Assembly (NCBI GenBank): GCA_015501055.1
Contig: JADNYV010000221.1
Location: 1 to 58,801 of the forward strand
Source of the DNA: Mucidula mucida
Lineage: Eukaryota; Basidiomycota; Agaricomycetes; Agaricales; Physalacriaceae
DNA length: 58,801 nt
Direction of reading: 5' to 3'
Positions 44,631 through 56,687 of this stretch are shown piece after piece; the stretch's first letter is position 1; every line of letters begins with the position of its first letter. The notes beneath the pieces are model-generated. The model ran no database searches and was not told the DNA's origin. It saw only the letters and a list, made by a program, of their open reading frames with translations. A program made the position numbers and the translations under genes.

Positions 44631-46660
44631 TCAAAGATCAGCACACTCTCTAGAAATCAAGGAAACCGTCTTCTCCGATCTAGGCTTGAGGGTGTACTTG
44701 TACGGCTTCTGGTGGCTAGCACCGAAAAGAGTCAGCGCCTCCGTCACGAGACCGGCGGTAGCTCACCTAATAGTGCCATCGGTGTTCTCATGAACAGGCA
44801 GGACAGGGACACCATTCTCAATGATTGGACTGATGTTGAAGACGGCAAGCGACGCAGCGACCAACATGTACACGGAAGCTTCGGCGAGGTGGAGGCCAGG
44901 GCAGATGCGTCGACCAAACCCGAAGCATGCATGACGCGGATCGCGTTGAACCTCCTTGCCTGGGCTAGCAATGTGGCGCGTGGGGTCAAATTCCAAAGGG
45001 TTGGGGTAGACATCTGGATCGTGCAGAATTTGCCTAAAGCGTACGTCAGCGAGGGGAAGTCCAGTAGCGGTAATGCAATAACCATAGGTTGGCCACTATA
45101 ATGGAACCCTTCGGGATGAAGTAGCCATTGATGACGCCGTCGTCGAGAGCCCGATGGGGGACACCCAATGGCGCCACATTATGCCAGCGAAGAAGTTCTG
45201 CAGCACATGATTAAGTGGTGGATATAGAGCGTCGATGAAGCGTACCGGTTACGAGTGCGTTCACATATGGTAGATGTTGACGGTCCCCGAAGGTTGGGAG
45301 ACGTTCGCTACCGATAACGGAGTCGATTTCAGCCTGCGCGTTCTTCTGGACCTCTATGTCATGTCAGATAAGCCCATTCAAAGTCGCAGTAAACGACTTG
45401 CCGGGATGCAACAACATAGCGAGGAAGAACGCGTATTGCGCTGACACGGTTGTATCGGCACCAGCTGACAGGGCATCTGTCAATTCGCAGAGGCGGCTGC
45501 AGTCGAGGAAAACTCACCTCCATACATGGATGCAGCGACGTGCTTGATATCATCAATGTCGGCAGGTTGTAGTTTCTCTTCGTGTTCTAAGGAAGACGAG
45601 AGGTACGACACTGGAGCAGTACCGTCGGCCTGTAATATTCTCGTAACGAAGATCGTGATCGCTCAATGACCGGTCATACCATCATTTTGCGAGTGAAGGC
45701 AAATGGGACATCCACCATATCATCGAATGCCTTTTTCCATTCCTTGGCGAGGGTCTGGAAGCCTGCACCTGGCACCCAGGCCGGCACAAAACGCAAGGGG
45801 GGGAAAACATCTACGAGAAATTTGCCTGTATGATTTGGTAAACAGAAGTCAGCACAGAAATAATCAAAATGGTACCTGGAGTTGTGGCGATATTGAAGTT
45901 GTCGTTCGCGTGCTCAATCAGAGTTACGAAAGGGTCCTCTCCTTCTTGAACAGTGATGCCATAGGCCAACTTCATGATGATGGAACCCGAAGACCTGGAT
46001 ATCTTTTGTTAATTAATTAATTAATTGACGTGTCCGTTAGCACCCACTTTCGAAGCTGGTCAGACAATACCGATGGATTGGCGAGAGAGCGCCTCAAGAA
46101 CTTCTTGATCTCCGTTTCCACCATGGGCAAAAACTGCTGGAGAATACTGGGGGTTCCCATGATGCGCGCAAAATGCTTCCGGAACTTGCGGAAACGGTTC
46201 CCATAGGGCATTATGACGATACTTTTGGAGTATCCAACCAGTTCGCCTCCCATTTCAAGTCGCGGTCGATCAGAGTAGATGGCGCTTTGCTTGTCCATTT
46301 CCTGCATGATGTCCGCCGAGTTGACTATGACAAGAGGCTGACCCATGAGAGATACCATGCACAAGCCGCCTAGAAGATCTCATCACTTTTAATTCCCGGT
46401 GAGCTAGTCTAAACCTACCATATTTGCGACCCCACTCTGCGTAGGTCAGCCAGTCTTTCCCTTCAGTGGGCATGTCAAGGACATTCTGAAAGGGCGCGTA
46501 TGGGTATCATTCTGACATCGGGCATAGCGAAACATACACCAATCAAAGGCAGGCCTTTCGGGCCAGGTGGCAATGGAGCCCCGGTCCGGCGAATGATATG
46601 GCGCAGAACGAGAAAGCACCCTGCAGATGCAAGTGCAAGAACATAGATCGAGGAGGACAT
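44631..46660 (-). CDS. Cytochrome P450 monooxygenase
   Basis: Eleven exons (46660-46538, 46485-46419, 46369-46044, 46002-45876, 45825-45680, 45629-45518, 45464-45402, 45353-45246, 45197-45083, 45033-44767, 44715-44631) give 512 aa with no frame breaks. The N-terminal membrane anchor (residues 1-25) precedes PLPPGPKGLPLIG. The oxygen-binding I-helix motif AGADTT is at about 301-306, ExxR is E358-L-L-R361, PERF-like FDPTRH lies at 411-416, and the heme loop FGFGRRICPG has Cys440 as ligand. All catalytic features are intact. It resembles the agaric CYP families that hydroxylate terpenes or aromatics, but the substrate cannot be told. Intron 7 (45401-45354) is GC-AG (CCCG|GCAAGT). Intron 3 must end in AAAAG to keep frame and contains a (TTAA)n run. 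Confidence 0.93.
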
Positions 46661-47488
46661 GTCGAGAGGAGCGAGCTACGATAGGCGCTCAATGTTCGGA
46701 CAGTTACTTGTAGGCGGGGAAGACCCGCGGTATTATTGGACCCACCACGTAAATTTTCACTTGTCAATTGTGAGAAGAAGATCCTGTCGAATCATCGATA
46801 AATGGAGTCAATGATGCTTGAAATCAGAAGACGAACATCTCGGAGGGGTAAGTCGCGACCACGCGTGTAACTGCAGACCCACAAAATCATCACGAGAGGT
46901 GTTTACGCCGATAAGGATATTGGAGCCACCTTTCGGCGTCAATTTGAGCACATTGTGAGCGCACTATTCGCCCCATGTTCGCCACCAACGCCGACATGAG
47001 CGTTGTAGTTGAGTTAATTGAAGGGCCAAGTTGCCGCAGATCACCGGTCGGTCGCCGGCCAGAATAGCGGCCATGTGTCGTTCGTCGACTTCCATCTCCC
47101 TTCGAGTTCTTGTCCCTTTAGCTCCCACGACAGGGTCTAAGTGTAGACCGCCTCCCACGCTATCGAAGCTATATCGGTCTTTGCCACTTAGTTGCACCTA
47201 AGCGCCAACGACACAATGCTGGCAGAGCAGAGATCATCAATCTTGTTTCCAAGCCTGCCATGTCCCATCCTGGGCGTTCTTGATAGGGCCGTGATACTTC
47301 TTCGACTTATGTATAGTATTCTTGCTTACGGTGCTGTCATTCAATTGTGGTCTTCGGGCGAAAGGCGAAATGCAATAAATGGGGGTAATGCATCGACTCC
47401 TTCTTTCAGGCTTTCCAAAGACTGTCATTAAAGCCTGGTGCCGACCAGGACCTTCGCTCTTTACCTTGTCCGCTCCGTCGACCACAAA
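46661..47488. other. Divergent spacer between P450 and DUF6534-type gene
   Basis: About 830 bases that would hold both promoters. A minus frame at 47197-46964 has no motif. Confidence 0.45.
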
Positions 47489-49495
47489 ATGCCTGCTACT
47501 ATACAGAGTCCGGGCGACCAGAGCCCCCTGGACAATACGTGCGTCGTTCCAGTATATTACTCCTTATTTATAACCTCACGACGTGTAGGATGGGGGCCAT
47601 GCTCGTTGGGGTTATCCTGAGCGCGGTTCTGTATGGCGTGTCCATCGTGCAGACACTCTATTATTTTACCCGTACTCATTCCTCGACTCCGGCTGCTACT
47701 TGAAGCTAACTACCACTGTTGCAGGATATCCTAAGGATCCCTGGTATCTTAAGTTATTGGTTCGTTCATCATTCAGACGATCCATAAGACTTTATACGAC
47801 TTAACATTTGCAGGTCGCGACAACAATCTTTTTCGACACACTTCATCAAGCATTTATCACCCACACTAGTGCGTGTCCCGGCCTCGGAAAGGATTGTACC
47901 TCACCTCACTCTTCATTCAAGTGTACCATTATCTAATTGTCAAGTACTAGTAAGCCGCCACCCATATCCGCGCGGTTTTACTCTAACACGGCACTTTTCA
48001 GCGAGCGCACTGCTCTGACAGAGATAATATGGTGGGGATTGTGGTCCTACTTGATTTTCAGTCAGAATTTCTAACCTGCACTCGGCAGGAGCGTCATTCT
48101 CGAGTCCATTCCAACAGTAAGAATCTTCCCTGTGCGCCCGCGAACTCGCTTTCTGACGCCTTTCAGGGTGTCACCGGTTCTCTCGTACAATGGCGCGTTT
48201 TCGTTTCCTTTCTCCTTCGTCTGTATTGACCAATGTGTAACAGCTTTTATACTGTACGACTATTCCGCCGTACGCGTTGTATGTCTCGTCCGCCCCACAC
48301 CTACTGACGAGCATTTCGCAGTGAGCAAGAAAAACTATTTTCTCACAGGCACGATCCTGCTCTTGATCCTGGCAAACTCAGGTTAGTCGTTTTCCGATTC
48401 CCCGCTCTTCTTCTTTGACCGATTTCCTCAACTGTAGGCTCCGGAACGGGTAATCTCCTTGTCTATTCGCTGAAAAACGCACATGACTGATGTCTCCGAA
48501 GCATGGGTGGTACTTTCCATGACAAAGTCCACGTACAGAGGACTTCTGGAAATCAGCGTATGTGATTAATTGAACAACGGGACGATTTCACCGGACTAAA
48601 GTTGTAACAGGCGTTAACTATGACTATCAACGCGCTCTCAGCGGCGACTGATATACTGATCGCCATCAGTTTGTGCTTGATGCTTCACAAGTCGAGAACG
48701 GGATTCAAAAGGTAGCCTTTTAGTCTTCAATTGCACCGCACAATTGCAAAACTGACGCGCCTTCTCAGTTCTGACACCATGATCACGAGGCTGGTACGTA
48801 TAGCTCCTCGTAAGAGTTCGTGTTTTTCTGATGATCTTCGCATCAGACACTCTTTTTCATGAACACCGGATTGTAAGTTACTCTGCATCTCCGAGTCTGG
48901 GTTTACTACATCTTCATTAACTCCGATGCTATCAGATTAACCAGGTCAGTTATTTGTCCATATGGAGTCAAGCCCCCATCCTCACCTCACCTATTCAATC
49001 AGTCTTTGCGCTGTCGGAGCCCTTGTCTCGGTAAGCAAAGCGAATTCCCATAACAAAAGTAGCTTTTTTCATCACTAACGTTAACGCCAAACAGCTTGCC
49101 GTCTCTCCGGATTCCCTCATCTACGCCCTGTGGTATTTCTGCATAGGCCGGCGTAAGCACTAACGTTGTCCTATTCACTTCCGCACACTCTCAAACCCCG
49201 ATTGCACCCCCTAGTATACGCCAACTCCCTCCTGGCGGCGCTCAACGCGCGCAACATCATACGCGGCCGAACAGAAGACGTCGACCTCGTCGAGTTCCCG
49301 ACTGCCATCGTCTCTCCCTTGCCGACAAGCCATGGCAGCTCGAACGGTCGGACACCGAATATCTCAATCAGGATTAACACCACAAAGGAATACGATGCTG
49401 ACATGCCGCTCGATGACCGCAAGGACACGGGATCCATGGTCCGTTCTTTCCGCTTTGCTTGTGTCATACTCTCAAAGCTGTCGTTGGCTATATAG
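47489..49495 (+). CDS. DUF6534-type multi-pass membrane protein, 19 exons
   Basis: Exons: 47489-47538, 47589-47671, 47725-47759, 47814-47868, 47922-47949, 48002-48031, 48089-48116, 48167-48192, 48244-48275, 48322-48381, 48438-48449, 48502-48557, 48611-48711, 48769-48793, 48847-48872, 48936-48944, 49003-49030, 49095-49152, 49215-49495. They sum to 1023 nt, 340 aa, with all phases consistent. Family signatures in order: MLVGVILSAVLYGVSIVQTL, DTLHQAFITH, MYHYLIVKYY, LSAATDILIAISLCLMLHKS, then NTGLLTSLCA across four exons, and LYANSLLAALNARN. About seven helices are predicted, with a hydrophilic tail. Function is unknown; this is one of the largest mushroom membrane-protein families. Intron 8 (48193-48243) has a GC donor (TG|GCGCGT). 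Exons of 12 and 9 nt are true microexons. Confidence 0.85.
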
Positions 49496-49785
49496 ATGAA
49501 GGCTTCGCCAGCTTCTGATACCACTTACGTCGGCGAAGAGAATTGCTGAGTTCTTCTTTCTTCAAGGCGACATAGCAGCGAGGCTTTGGTTATACCCACG
49601 CTGTCAGTGTCTGAATTGTGTCGTGGACTTGCGTATTCACTAGATACTGGGCCCCTCTGTTCCGACGTAGTCGCATCCTGAATTATCATTAAGTATCATT
49701 GTTGGAAAAGGACATATGCTGAAGCCATAGTAATCATGATTGTACATCGAAAAAAGGAATATCGCGACGTGTTCATCGGTATCAC

Positions 49786-52700
49786 CTAGACGATTGAAGA
49801 ACTCTCAGAAGAGGTAGTCGACGCAATGACCTTCTGCGGCGACGGGAGAACGACCTTGAACACAGATTTCCTAACAATCTTCCAGATGTCGCACCACAGA
49901 ATGAATGCAAGAGTCATGGCAACAATAACGCCCCACTCCCACCCAATGGCATGCTGGTAAAACACCACTTCGTTCAGGACAGGAACGTAGATCGCTTTTT
50001 GAAAGGACACGTCAATAACAAATTGAAAAACCTTATAGATAACTGCGGGCTTACGAAGGACAGAACTCGCGCAGGCGAGGATGACAGACCAAAAGAGGAC
50101 CTTGTTTTCGTAGAGCGTCTTGTAGAAAGGAATCCCAGGCTCAAGGCGGAATACGGAGCGATCGACTGAAAGAAAAGGGAGATCAATCGATCAGATGCGA
50201 CATGGAGAAGCAGGCTATTCACTCACAAGATTTGAGTACCCAGGCATACAACATGAACTCGACGATGAGGGTGGCGAAAACGGTGCTTCTGGCGCGCGCG
50301 ACAAGGGTGCACTGCTCCGAGAACCCGCGATTGCATCGAGTGGCGAGATCTCCAGGTTCGACACCGGCGTACATGACGATCACGAACTAGAGAACTATGA
50401 ATAAAGTATTTGTGGAGGAGTCATTTCGTGGCCTACACTGATTAGACACGTTATCCCAATGACAATTCCATACGCGAACGTATCGAGAATCAACGCCCAC
50501 GTGAAGACGCCGTCCTTGACAGAATGAGGCGGTTTCTTCATGAGATCAAGAGGTGCCTTTTCCGTGCCGAGTCCTAGAGATGGTGGTGTCCCCGTAATCT
50601 TCACGGATGTTTCAGTCAATTCCAACAGTGTCACTACGAAGACGTCCAACTAACCATATTGACCCACAAGATAGCAAGCGGGCTAAGCGGGAAAACGCTG
50701 GAGCCATCCTTATCTTTGAATCCAAGACCAGCGACGAGAAGAACGACGAGCGCGACGTTGGTGCTGAGCAGGTGAAGACTGAACCTGCAAAAGCCATTAT
50801 GCAACCTCGTCCCCCCGACACGCGAGGACAGACATACCTCTGAATATTCAAAAACAACCTCCTCCCTTCGGCCACCGCGGAACGGATAGAATCAAAATTA
50901 CTACGAGGCGATCCAAATCAGTCAACAACAACAACCCCTTCAAAGACGGACTTACTCGTCAGTAAGCACAAGATCCGATGCATCCTTCGCCACGTCTGAC
51001 CCCGCCAGGCCCATAGCGATCCCAATGGGGGCAAGCTTCAACGCAGGCGAGTCATTCACCCCATCGCCGGTCATCGCCATATGCCTCCCGCGCCGCTTCC
51101 CGGCCTTGATCATGCGCACTTTGGTTTCCGGGGCGCAGCGCGCGATGACGAGCGGCAGCTCGGGGAGTGCGTCGATCTCGGCATCCGTCATGCGATCGAA
51201 TTGTGTAGCCTATCATCGATTTAATTGACATCGGATGTGTAAGTTGGCAAGCCTGACCGTCATTACAACACTCGCCGGCGCATCCCTAGTGATGATCTCA
51301 ACGCTCTCTGCGATGGCTTTGGCCGTTGTCAAATGATCCCCGGTCAACCTGGTGTTTCGTAAGTACACGAAAGTGATGGACACTACATCGGACTTGCATG
51401 TGAACAACGATACCAGCTTCTTTGCACGCTCGAACGGCGGACAATGTCTCTGGGCGGGGAGGGTCGAATATTCCTAGTTTGTCCAAATCATTCTTAACAC
51501 TTGAGAGGGAAGTGAAGGGAAGACATACCGGCAAGACCAAGGAAAGTAAAGTCGCGCTCGGCAGCTTCACGCGCTATTCCTGCGACCTCGGTTGGGGCGA
51601 AGATGCGCTGAGCGAGGCCGATAACGCGGAGACCTTGGCTAGCGAGCTCTTCCGCTTTAGCTAGGAGCGCCTGGCGTACTTCATCAGTCAAAGGAGCTAT
51701 AACACTGGGCGCGGTGGCTGGAGAAGGAACGTAAGATGTAGATCCCTCCAACAGACGCTCTACCTGCGAAAAAGATAGCGTATTGGTAAAACAATTTGCG
51801 TGAGGTAGCAGATAAACTCACAGCTCCTTTGGTAAGGCAAATAGAGGAACCCGGGTTATCATGGTCCAGATAAATAGTAGACATCTTCTTAGTCTCGCTG
51901 GAGAACGGGAACTCGACCTGAAGTTGGAAGCGAAAACCACCATTTTTATCTTCTTCGTTGACAGTGGACCCGCCTTTCTCATCATACACAGTCTCCTCAA
52001 TAACAGTAGCGGCCTCGTCTTCGTCAGGAGTAAGCGTGGGTCGGCCCATGCCTAACTTGGTAGCGAAAACTTGTAATGCAACCTCCGTAGGATCGCCCGT
52101 GGACACCCAGACCCCGGCATCGTTCTGCTGGATTGTCGCGACATTACAGAGCGACGCGACGCGGAGAGTCTGGGCGAGACCTTCGTCAAGGTCGTTCGGA
52201 TTAATGACCGGTCCTCCATCACCGCCTTTGTGGACCGTGCCAACTGGCTCCAGCGCATTCGATGCAGTCTGAGTGCTCAACTCGTACCCTTCACCAGGCG
52301 CACCGGCGATCCACATCTTGCGGACAGACATTTTCCCTGGGCTTTGATTAACGTTTAAGTTGAAAGGCCAGATATGTATAGACCTACCTAGAGTGAGAGT
52401 ACCGGTTTTGTCACTACAGATATCGGTGACGCCTCCGAGGTTCTCTAGCGCGTCCAGCTTGCGAACAATGACGTTCTGTTTTGCCATGCGGCGCGTGCCC
52501 AACGACATTGTGAGAGTGAGCACGACGATGAGAGATTCTGGTACGATTCCAACAGCAACAGCAATAGCCTAGTCATGAAAATAAATACATAAGCTTGACA
52601 CGAAGAACGAAAACATACATAGATAGTGACTTCCTCGTGATCTGGAACTTGGCGACGGCGAACACGACCATCGCGAGGATAAAAGCACAAAGAAGAGAAC

Positions 52701-53873
52701 ATAAGCCAACTTGGTCAGCTTTCGCTGAAGAGGTGTACCAGTCCGAACACCGCTGTAGTTGAGAATCGTGTCCTTCACGCGGCCGAAGAACGACATTCCA
52801 CTCTTGTCATCTTTGTTATTCTTGCTGTTCATGGCGTCAGCGATGCGGCCGATCTGCGCAGACATCCCAGTAGCGACGACGATTCCAGAACCACGACCTT
52901 GAGTCACGATTGTAGACGAATAGCATAAATTGATACGGTCCCCAAGAGGGATATCGGTTTCTTTAAAAGTTTCAGTTGACTTTGCCACTGCGAAGATGTG
53001 AGTAGAGATAACGAGGTTTGGAAGGGATCTTTACCTGGAACAGATTCGCCAGTAAGCAACTGCTCTGATACTTCCAAATTGGAGATGACGAAGAGGCGCA
53101 GCTTCGGGAATAGTCAGGATGAAATTCGATCATGTGAGCGAGAGTACTTACATCGGCGGGAATAACATCGCCTGCCTTGATTTGAACGACATCACCTGGT
53201 ACAACGTGTTTGGATGGTACAATGACTGGCTGTCCGTCACGAATCACGACAGCGGTGGGAGAAGATAGTTGGCGGAGGGAATCCATTGTACGTTCAGCCT
53301 TGTATTCTTGTACAAATCCGATGCTATTGAGAAGATAAGCCGTATATCACTCAACGAGATGAAAACGTACACAGTATTGACAGTAATTACACCAGCGATA
53401 ACACCACCTTCTACCCAATCCTGGACACCGAAACTGAGTCCTAGCGCCGCTAATAGTACGAGCGTAAGCGCGTTGGCTGTGATAGAGCTTAGTGCTAACA
53501 ACTTTACGATCACACGAACAATCTTACCGAGCTGGCTGACTAGAAGACGAAGGAGCGATATTCCTTCATCGCCCCCGATCGAGTTCTCTCCGTACTCAGT
53601 GAGACGGGCCGCAGCAGCGTCTTTCGTGAGGCCTTCAGTAGCAGAAGTGCTGAGCACGTCGAGTAAACGGGGGATGGACAATGTGTGTGCGCTTGTAGCG
53701 ACATCCACGTCCGAGATATCAGTGCGTGACGACGAGGTTCGGGTTATTTCCCGCGATTGGGCGGGTTGAAAATGCGGTATAGGGGGCTCGTCTGTGCCAT
53801 CTGCAGCGGGCTGGTCACATTTCTGGTCCACATTTGCTGTGGCATGACTGGTGCTCGTTGAAGTTTTTTCCAT
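49786..53873 (-). CDS. ENA-type Na+/K+-efflux P-type ATPase (two -1 frameshifts in exon 4)
   Basis: Fifteen exons run from ATG 53873 to TAG 49786, about 1119 codons if exon 4 is repaired, the usual length for P-type IID pumps. Motifs: TGES (about 242-245, dephosphorylation), SDKTGTLT with the phosphorylated Asp at about 424, TGDH near the nucleotide domain, and TGDGVNDSPALK (hinge). It starts with a Ser/Thr-rich cytoplasmic tail, then VQDWVEGGVIAGVI as early helices. These pumps export Na+ or K+ across the plasma membrane under salt or alkaline stress. Exon boundaries include a GC-AG intron (51397-51349, CAT|GCAAGT). In exon 4 (52987-52619) the fifth-helix region changes frame twice (…KLAYVLF, then AFILAMVVFAVAKFQIT, then EEVTIY), and the exon is exactly two bases short of phase. 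A TATA-like TTATAA lies about 50 bases upstream of the start. Confidence 0.85.
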
Positions 53874-55094
53874 CAAGAGGGGGACGAAAAGACGGAAAGC
53901 GGTGTGGGGTCGATGCCCGGCCGTTATAAAGCACCAAGAGGCTGGAGTGCTAAGAGATTTTTTTGGTATCAATTAACAAACGGTCATAAGATTGAATATA
54001 CGAAAGCGCAGGTGGGACGGTCCGCCGCGAGAAACACGAACAGAGACCACCGTGGCGCATCAAATACCACGCTGAGCGACTTCGTGGACATCGTAGGGAA
54101 CGACAAGAGCTCGAAGGACCAACAAACGTCCTCAAGGGAGGTCGCCAAGCCCGTGCCAAGGACGTCGACTCGCCACGAGCTGCTCACGTTATCGCGGGCC
54201 GACCGAAGGCCGAAGTCATGCCTGGATCGGCCATCCCGGCATTATGTCACTATCTTATCAGCTGCCACCCAACGAGTCGCGACTTCGTCTTCAGCTACCG
54301 AGTATTTCAGTCTGAGCTACTTGAGAAAAACGGTAAGGCTCTCTGCTACAACGAGACGATACACAGCACTGGGAATTTATGACGCTCGATCCCAACAGTA
54401 CGTGTGTCGAACCGGAGTTCATTGCCAAAAAGGATCCCGTCCTATGCGCGCATGCGCATCTTTGCCCGTTTACGTATGGTACGCTATTCAAGCGCTAATC
54501 TATAGCGGTGTTCGTCGCTATATAATGGAAATAAAAAGGGAATCTCCAACGATTTTCTTGCTCGCGAGGTCGAGTCGCGTTCTACGACCAGCGGGTCTTA
54601 CAGGCTCATCAAAAGTTGTGACAGTGATGTAGCATTGATATGGATCTTTCAACATGAGACCAGTACACCAGTCTCTCTTTCTTTTTCTTTTTCTCTCCCT
54701 CCTTTATGGTCCTTTTTTCCTCTAGCATTCATCTCAACACCGCTATCGAGCCCAGCTTATCAGCGCCATGCGGATGAACCTTCGGCAATGTCGCGCGGGA
54801 GCACTCATAATAGCCTAACGCCACATCGGCTTCTCTTCGAACCTTCTACGCCACACTCAACAAATGTGAAACGTAACCTGGGTATAAAGTCGATGTTGAT
54901 ATATATAGAGGAAAAACAGCTGCTCGACGCCGCTGACGACGCGTGGTTGACAAAGTCTATCTAGGCAATACGCATAGTCCAGTCGGTATAGTAAGTAGTC
55001 GGGTATAAGCATAGGGCAAAATGTAACTACTAGTCCTGAGTACACCTACAGCGCACGTAGAACAACGCGTCTACGAGAAGCTTCTCAAATCCTT
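53874..55094. other. ATPase upstream region; no gene supported
   Basis: Contains the ATPase promoter (TATA-like box around 53921-53926). A 242-codon plus-strand frame (53904-54632) begins at GTG, overlaps the promoter and lacks any motif, so it is not called. A C/T-rich run lies near 54670-54720. Confidence 0.45.
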
Positions 55095-56687
55095 CTACCC
55101 CGCTAAATCACCCAGATTGCTAGACATTGTCCTCGAGTAAGAAATCAAGATCAAGAAAGACAGACAATGCATGCTTACCATTATCGGAATATAATCCTGC
55201 GTATCGTTCAAAACATCAACGTCTCCAGGAATGTATTCATGACGCGGCTCATACACGCATTCATCCATCCACTGGACATCCAGACCTGCAGATCTAAACT
55301 TCCACAGCGTCAAAGCGAGAGACGAGCCAGCCAAAGAATCATCTCTGGGCGCGTCACAGTCGTCCAGATACCTAGGCCTTCGGAGACGGAGTTTCTGCAA
55401 CCGAGCGCAAGATGAACTCCCTTTCCCCTCTTCCCAACGCGACTCAACCATCCCCTCCAAGGCAGGGCCTTCAAAAGTGTAGTTCTGATTCGTTCCGATA
55501 ACCTCCAACTCGGTCATCCTTGGAAGCAACACACTGGACTGGTGCACGGCAGCATTAAGCGTCCCAAACACGAATGCCATGTCTCGCGTACGATTCCTCC
55601 AACAAAATTCCAGCTGTAAACCCTGCACAGTAGAGCCAAGCTTCTCAAACAGCCGTTGAAGAAAGGCGTTGGGGGTAGCAGGATCCACGACGACGTTGAG
55701 CCTGCTGATGCAAGCGCCAGAGCGCTCAAACATTGAGTAAAGAGAGTCTGCTACGTCGGGATTGACACCTTCAATAACTGGGCAAGCGTCCGTCAAACGG
55801 TGCAGATGTAGTTCCGTCATCGAAAGAGACAGCTCTTTGACCCCAGGAAACCGCAGCTTGTCCGCCATGGACGACATCGAAACTGCCGCACAGTTGGACA
55901 GCTTCAGATGACGAAGGGCCTCGAGCGTAACGAACCGCTCGGGAATTGCAGCGCCAAGTGGCTGAAGATATGTGAGATGTAGGTTTTCTAAAGCGACCAT
56001 ACGAGGAAGAATTTTGAAGAAATGATCATGGTCATCAAAGCCGCCGGTGAAGGACGTGATATTGGACCAGGCGACAGCGAAATGGCGGAAGGGGAAGTTG
56101 AGACTGAGATGGCGGACAGACGGGGATACGCCAACCTTGTCGGCAACGAGTGGCGAGGTGTGAGTAGGAATAGTTTCGCCGGGTTCTACGAACAACGATA
56201 GCGTCTCCAACCGAGGGAGATAATCTGGATCCAGAAGCCCGTTAAAGTTGATCTCTTCCTGGACGAAAAACCAGATAGGGGCGCGGCAGGAAATCGAGCG
56301 CAGGCGGATGGTGTGCGAGCGTAGGAGCTCAAGCGCTTCGGCAATGATGTCCCATGATGTCGCATAACGGCTCCCCGTCGTATTGGCGATGCGGATAGTG
56401 ATATCCAGAGGATGGCCGTGGGCGACCCTCAGAGACTGGGCGATATACGGGAGGTCCAAACGACATGGTTGTCGGGGATCAGGCCCACCGTACACCCGCT
56501 GTGAGGGGTCGTCGACTTCCAGCGTGATTTTTGACCACAGGAACTTGGCATTCACCATGACCCGACTCCAGCTCCTGCAAACGAGTTGAAGCACAGTGCG
56601 CGTCTCGCCACGATGGGTAGGGTCACCAATGGCAAGGCGAAATATTTCGGCCAGGTGCTCATTTGGAATATTGTGGATGCGAGACAT
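55095..56687 (-). CDS. F-box/LRR-like protein
   Basis: From ATG 56687 the F-box reads IHNIPNEHLAEIFRLAIGDP, then LQLVCRSWSRVMVNAKFLWS by residue about 55. The following Leu-rich repeats (RLETLSLFVEP, LENLHLTYLQPLG, LRHLKLSNCAAV, VKELSLSM) suggest substrate binding in an SCF ligase. The unspliced frame runs 530 aa. A GTAAGC donor at 55178 with acceptor before 55119 would end the protein at 506 aa (IPIM, then QSG and stop at 55108), closely matching the end of the neighbouring copy, and I prefer that model. The frame is otherwise open and is probably functional. Confidence 0.82.
   Translation of the reverse strand: MSRIHNIPNEHLAEIFRLAIGDPTHRGETRTVLQLVCRSWSRVMVNAKFLWSKITLEVDDPSQRVYGGPDPRQPCRLDLPYIAQSLRVAHGHPLDITIRIANTTGSRYATSWDIIAEALELLRSHTIRLRSISCRAPIWFFVQEEINFNGLLDPDYLPRLETLSLFVEPGETIPTHTSPLVADKVGVSPSVRHLSLNFPFRHFAVAWSNITSFTGGFDDHDHFFKILPRMVALENLHLTYLQPLGAAIPERFVTLEALRHLKLSNCAAVSMSSMADKLRFPGVKELSLSMTELHLHRLTDACPVIEGVNPDVADSLYSMFERSGACISRLNVVVDPATPNAFLQRLFEKLGSTVQGLQLEFCWRNRTRDMAFVFGTLNAAVHQSSVLLPRMTELEVIGTNQNYTFEGPALEGMVESRWEEGKGSSSCARLQKLRLRRPRYLDDCDAPRDDSLAGSSLALTLWKFRSAGLDVQWMDECVYEPRHEYIPGDVDVLNDTQDYIPIMVSMHCLSFLILISYSRTMSSNLGDLAG

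Noticed and set aside
53904..54632. 242-codon plus-strand open frame
   Set aside because: It starts at GTG, overlaps the ATPase promoter, has no motif and biased composition; likely chance.
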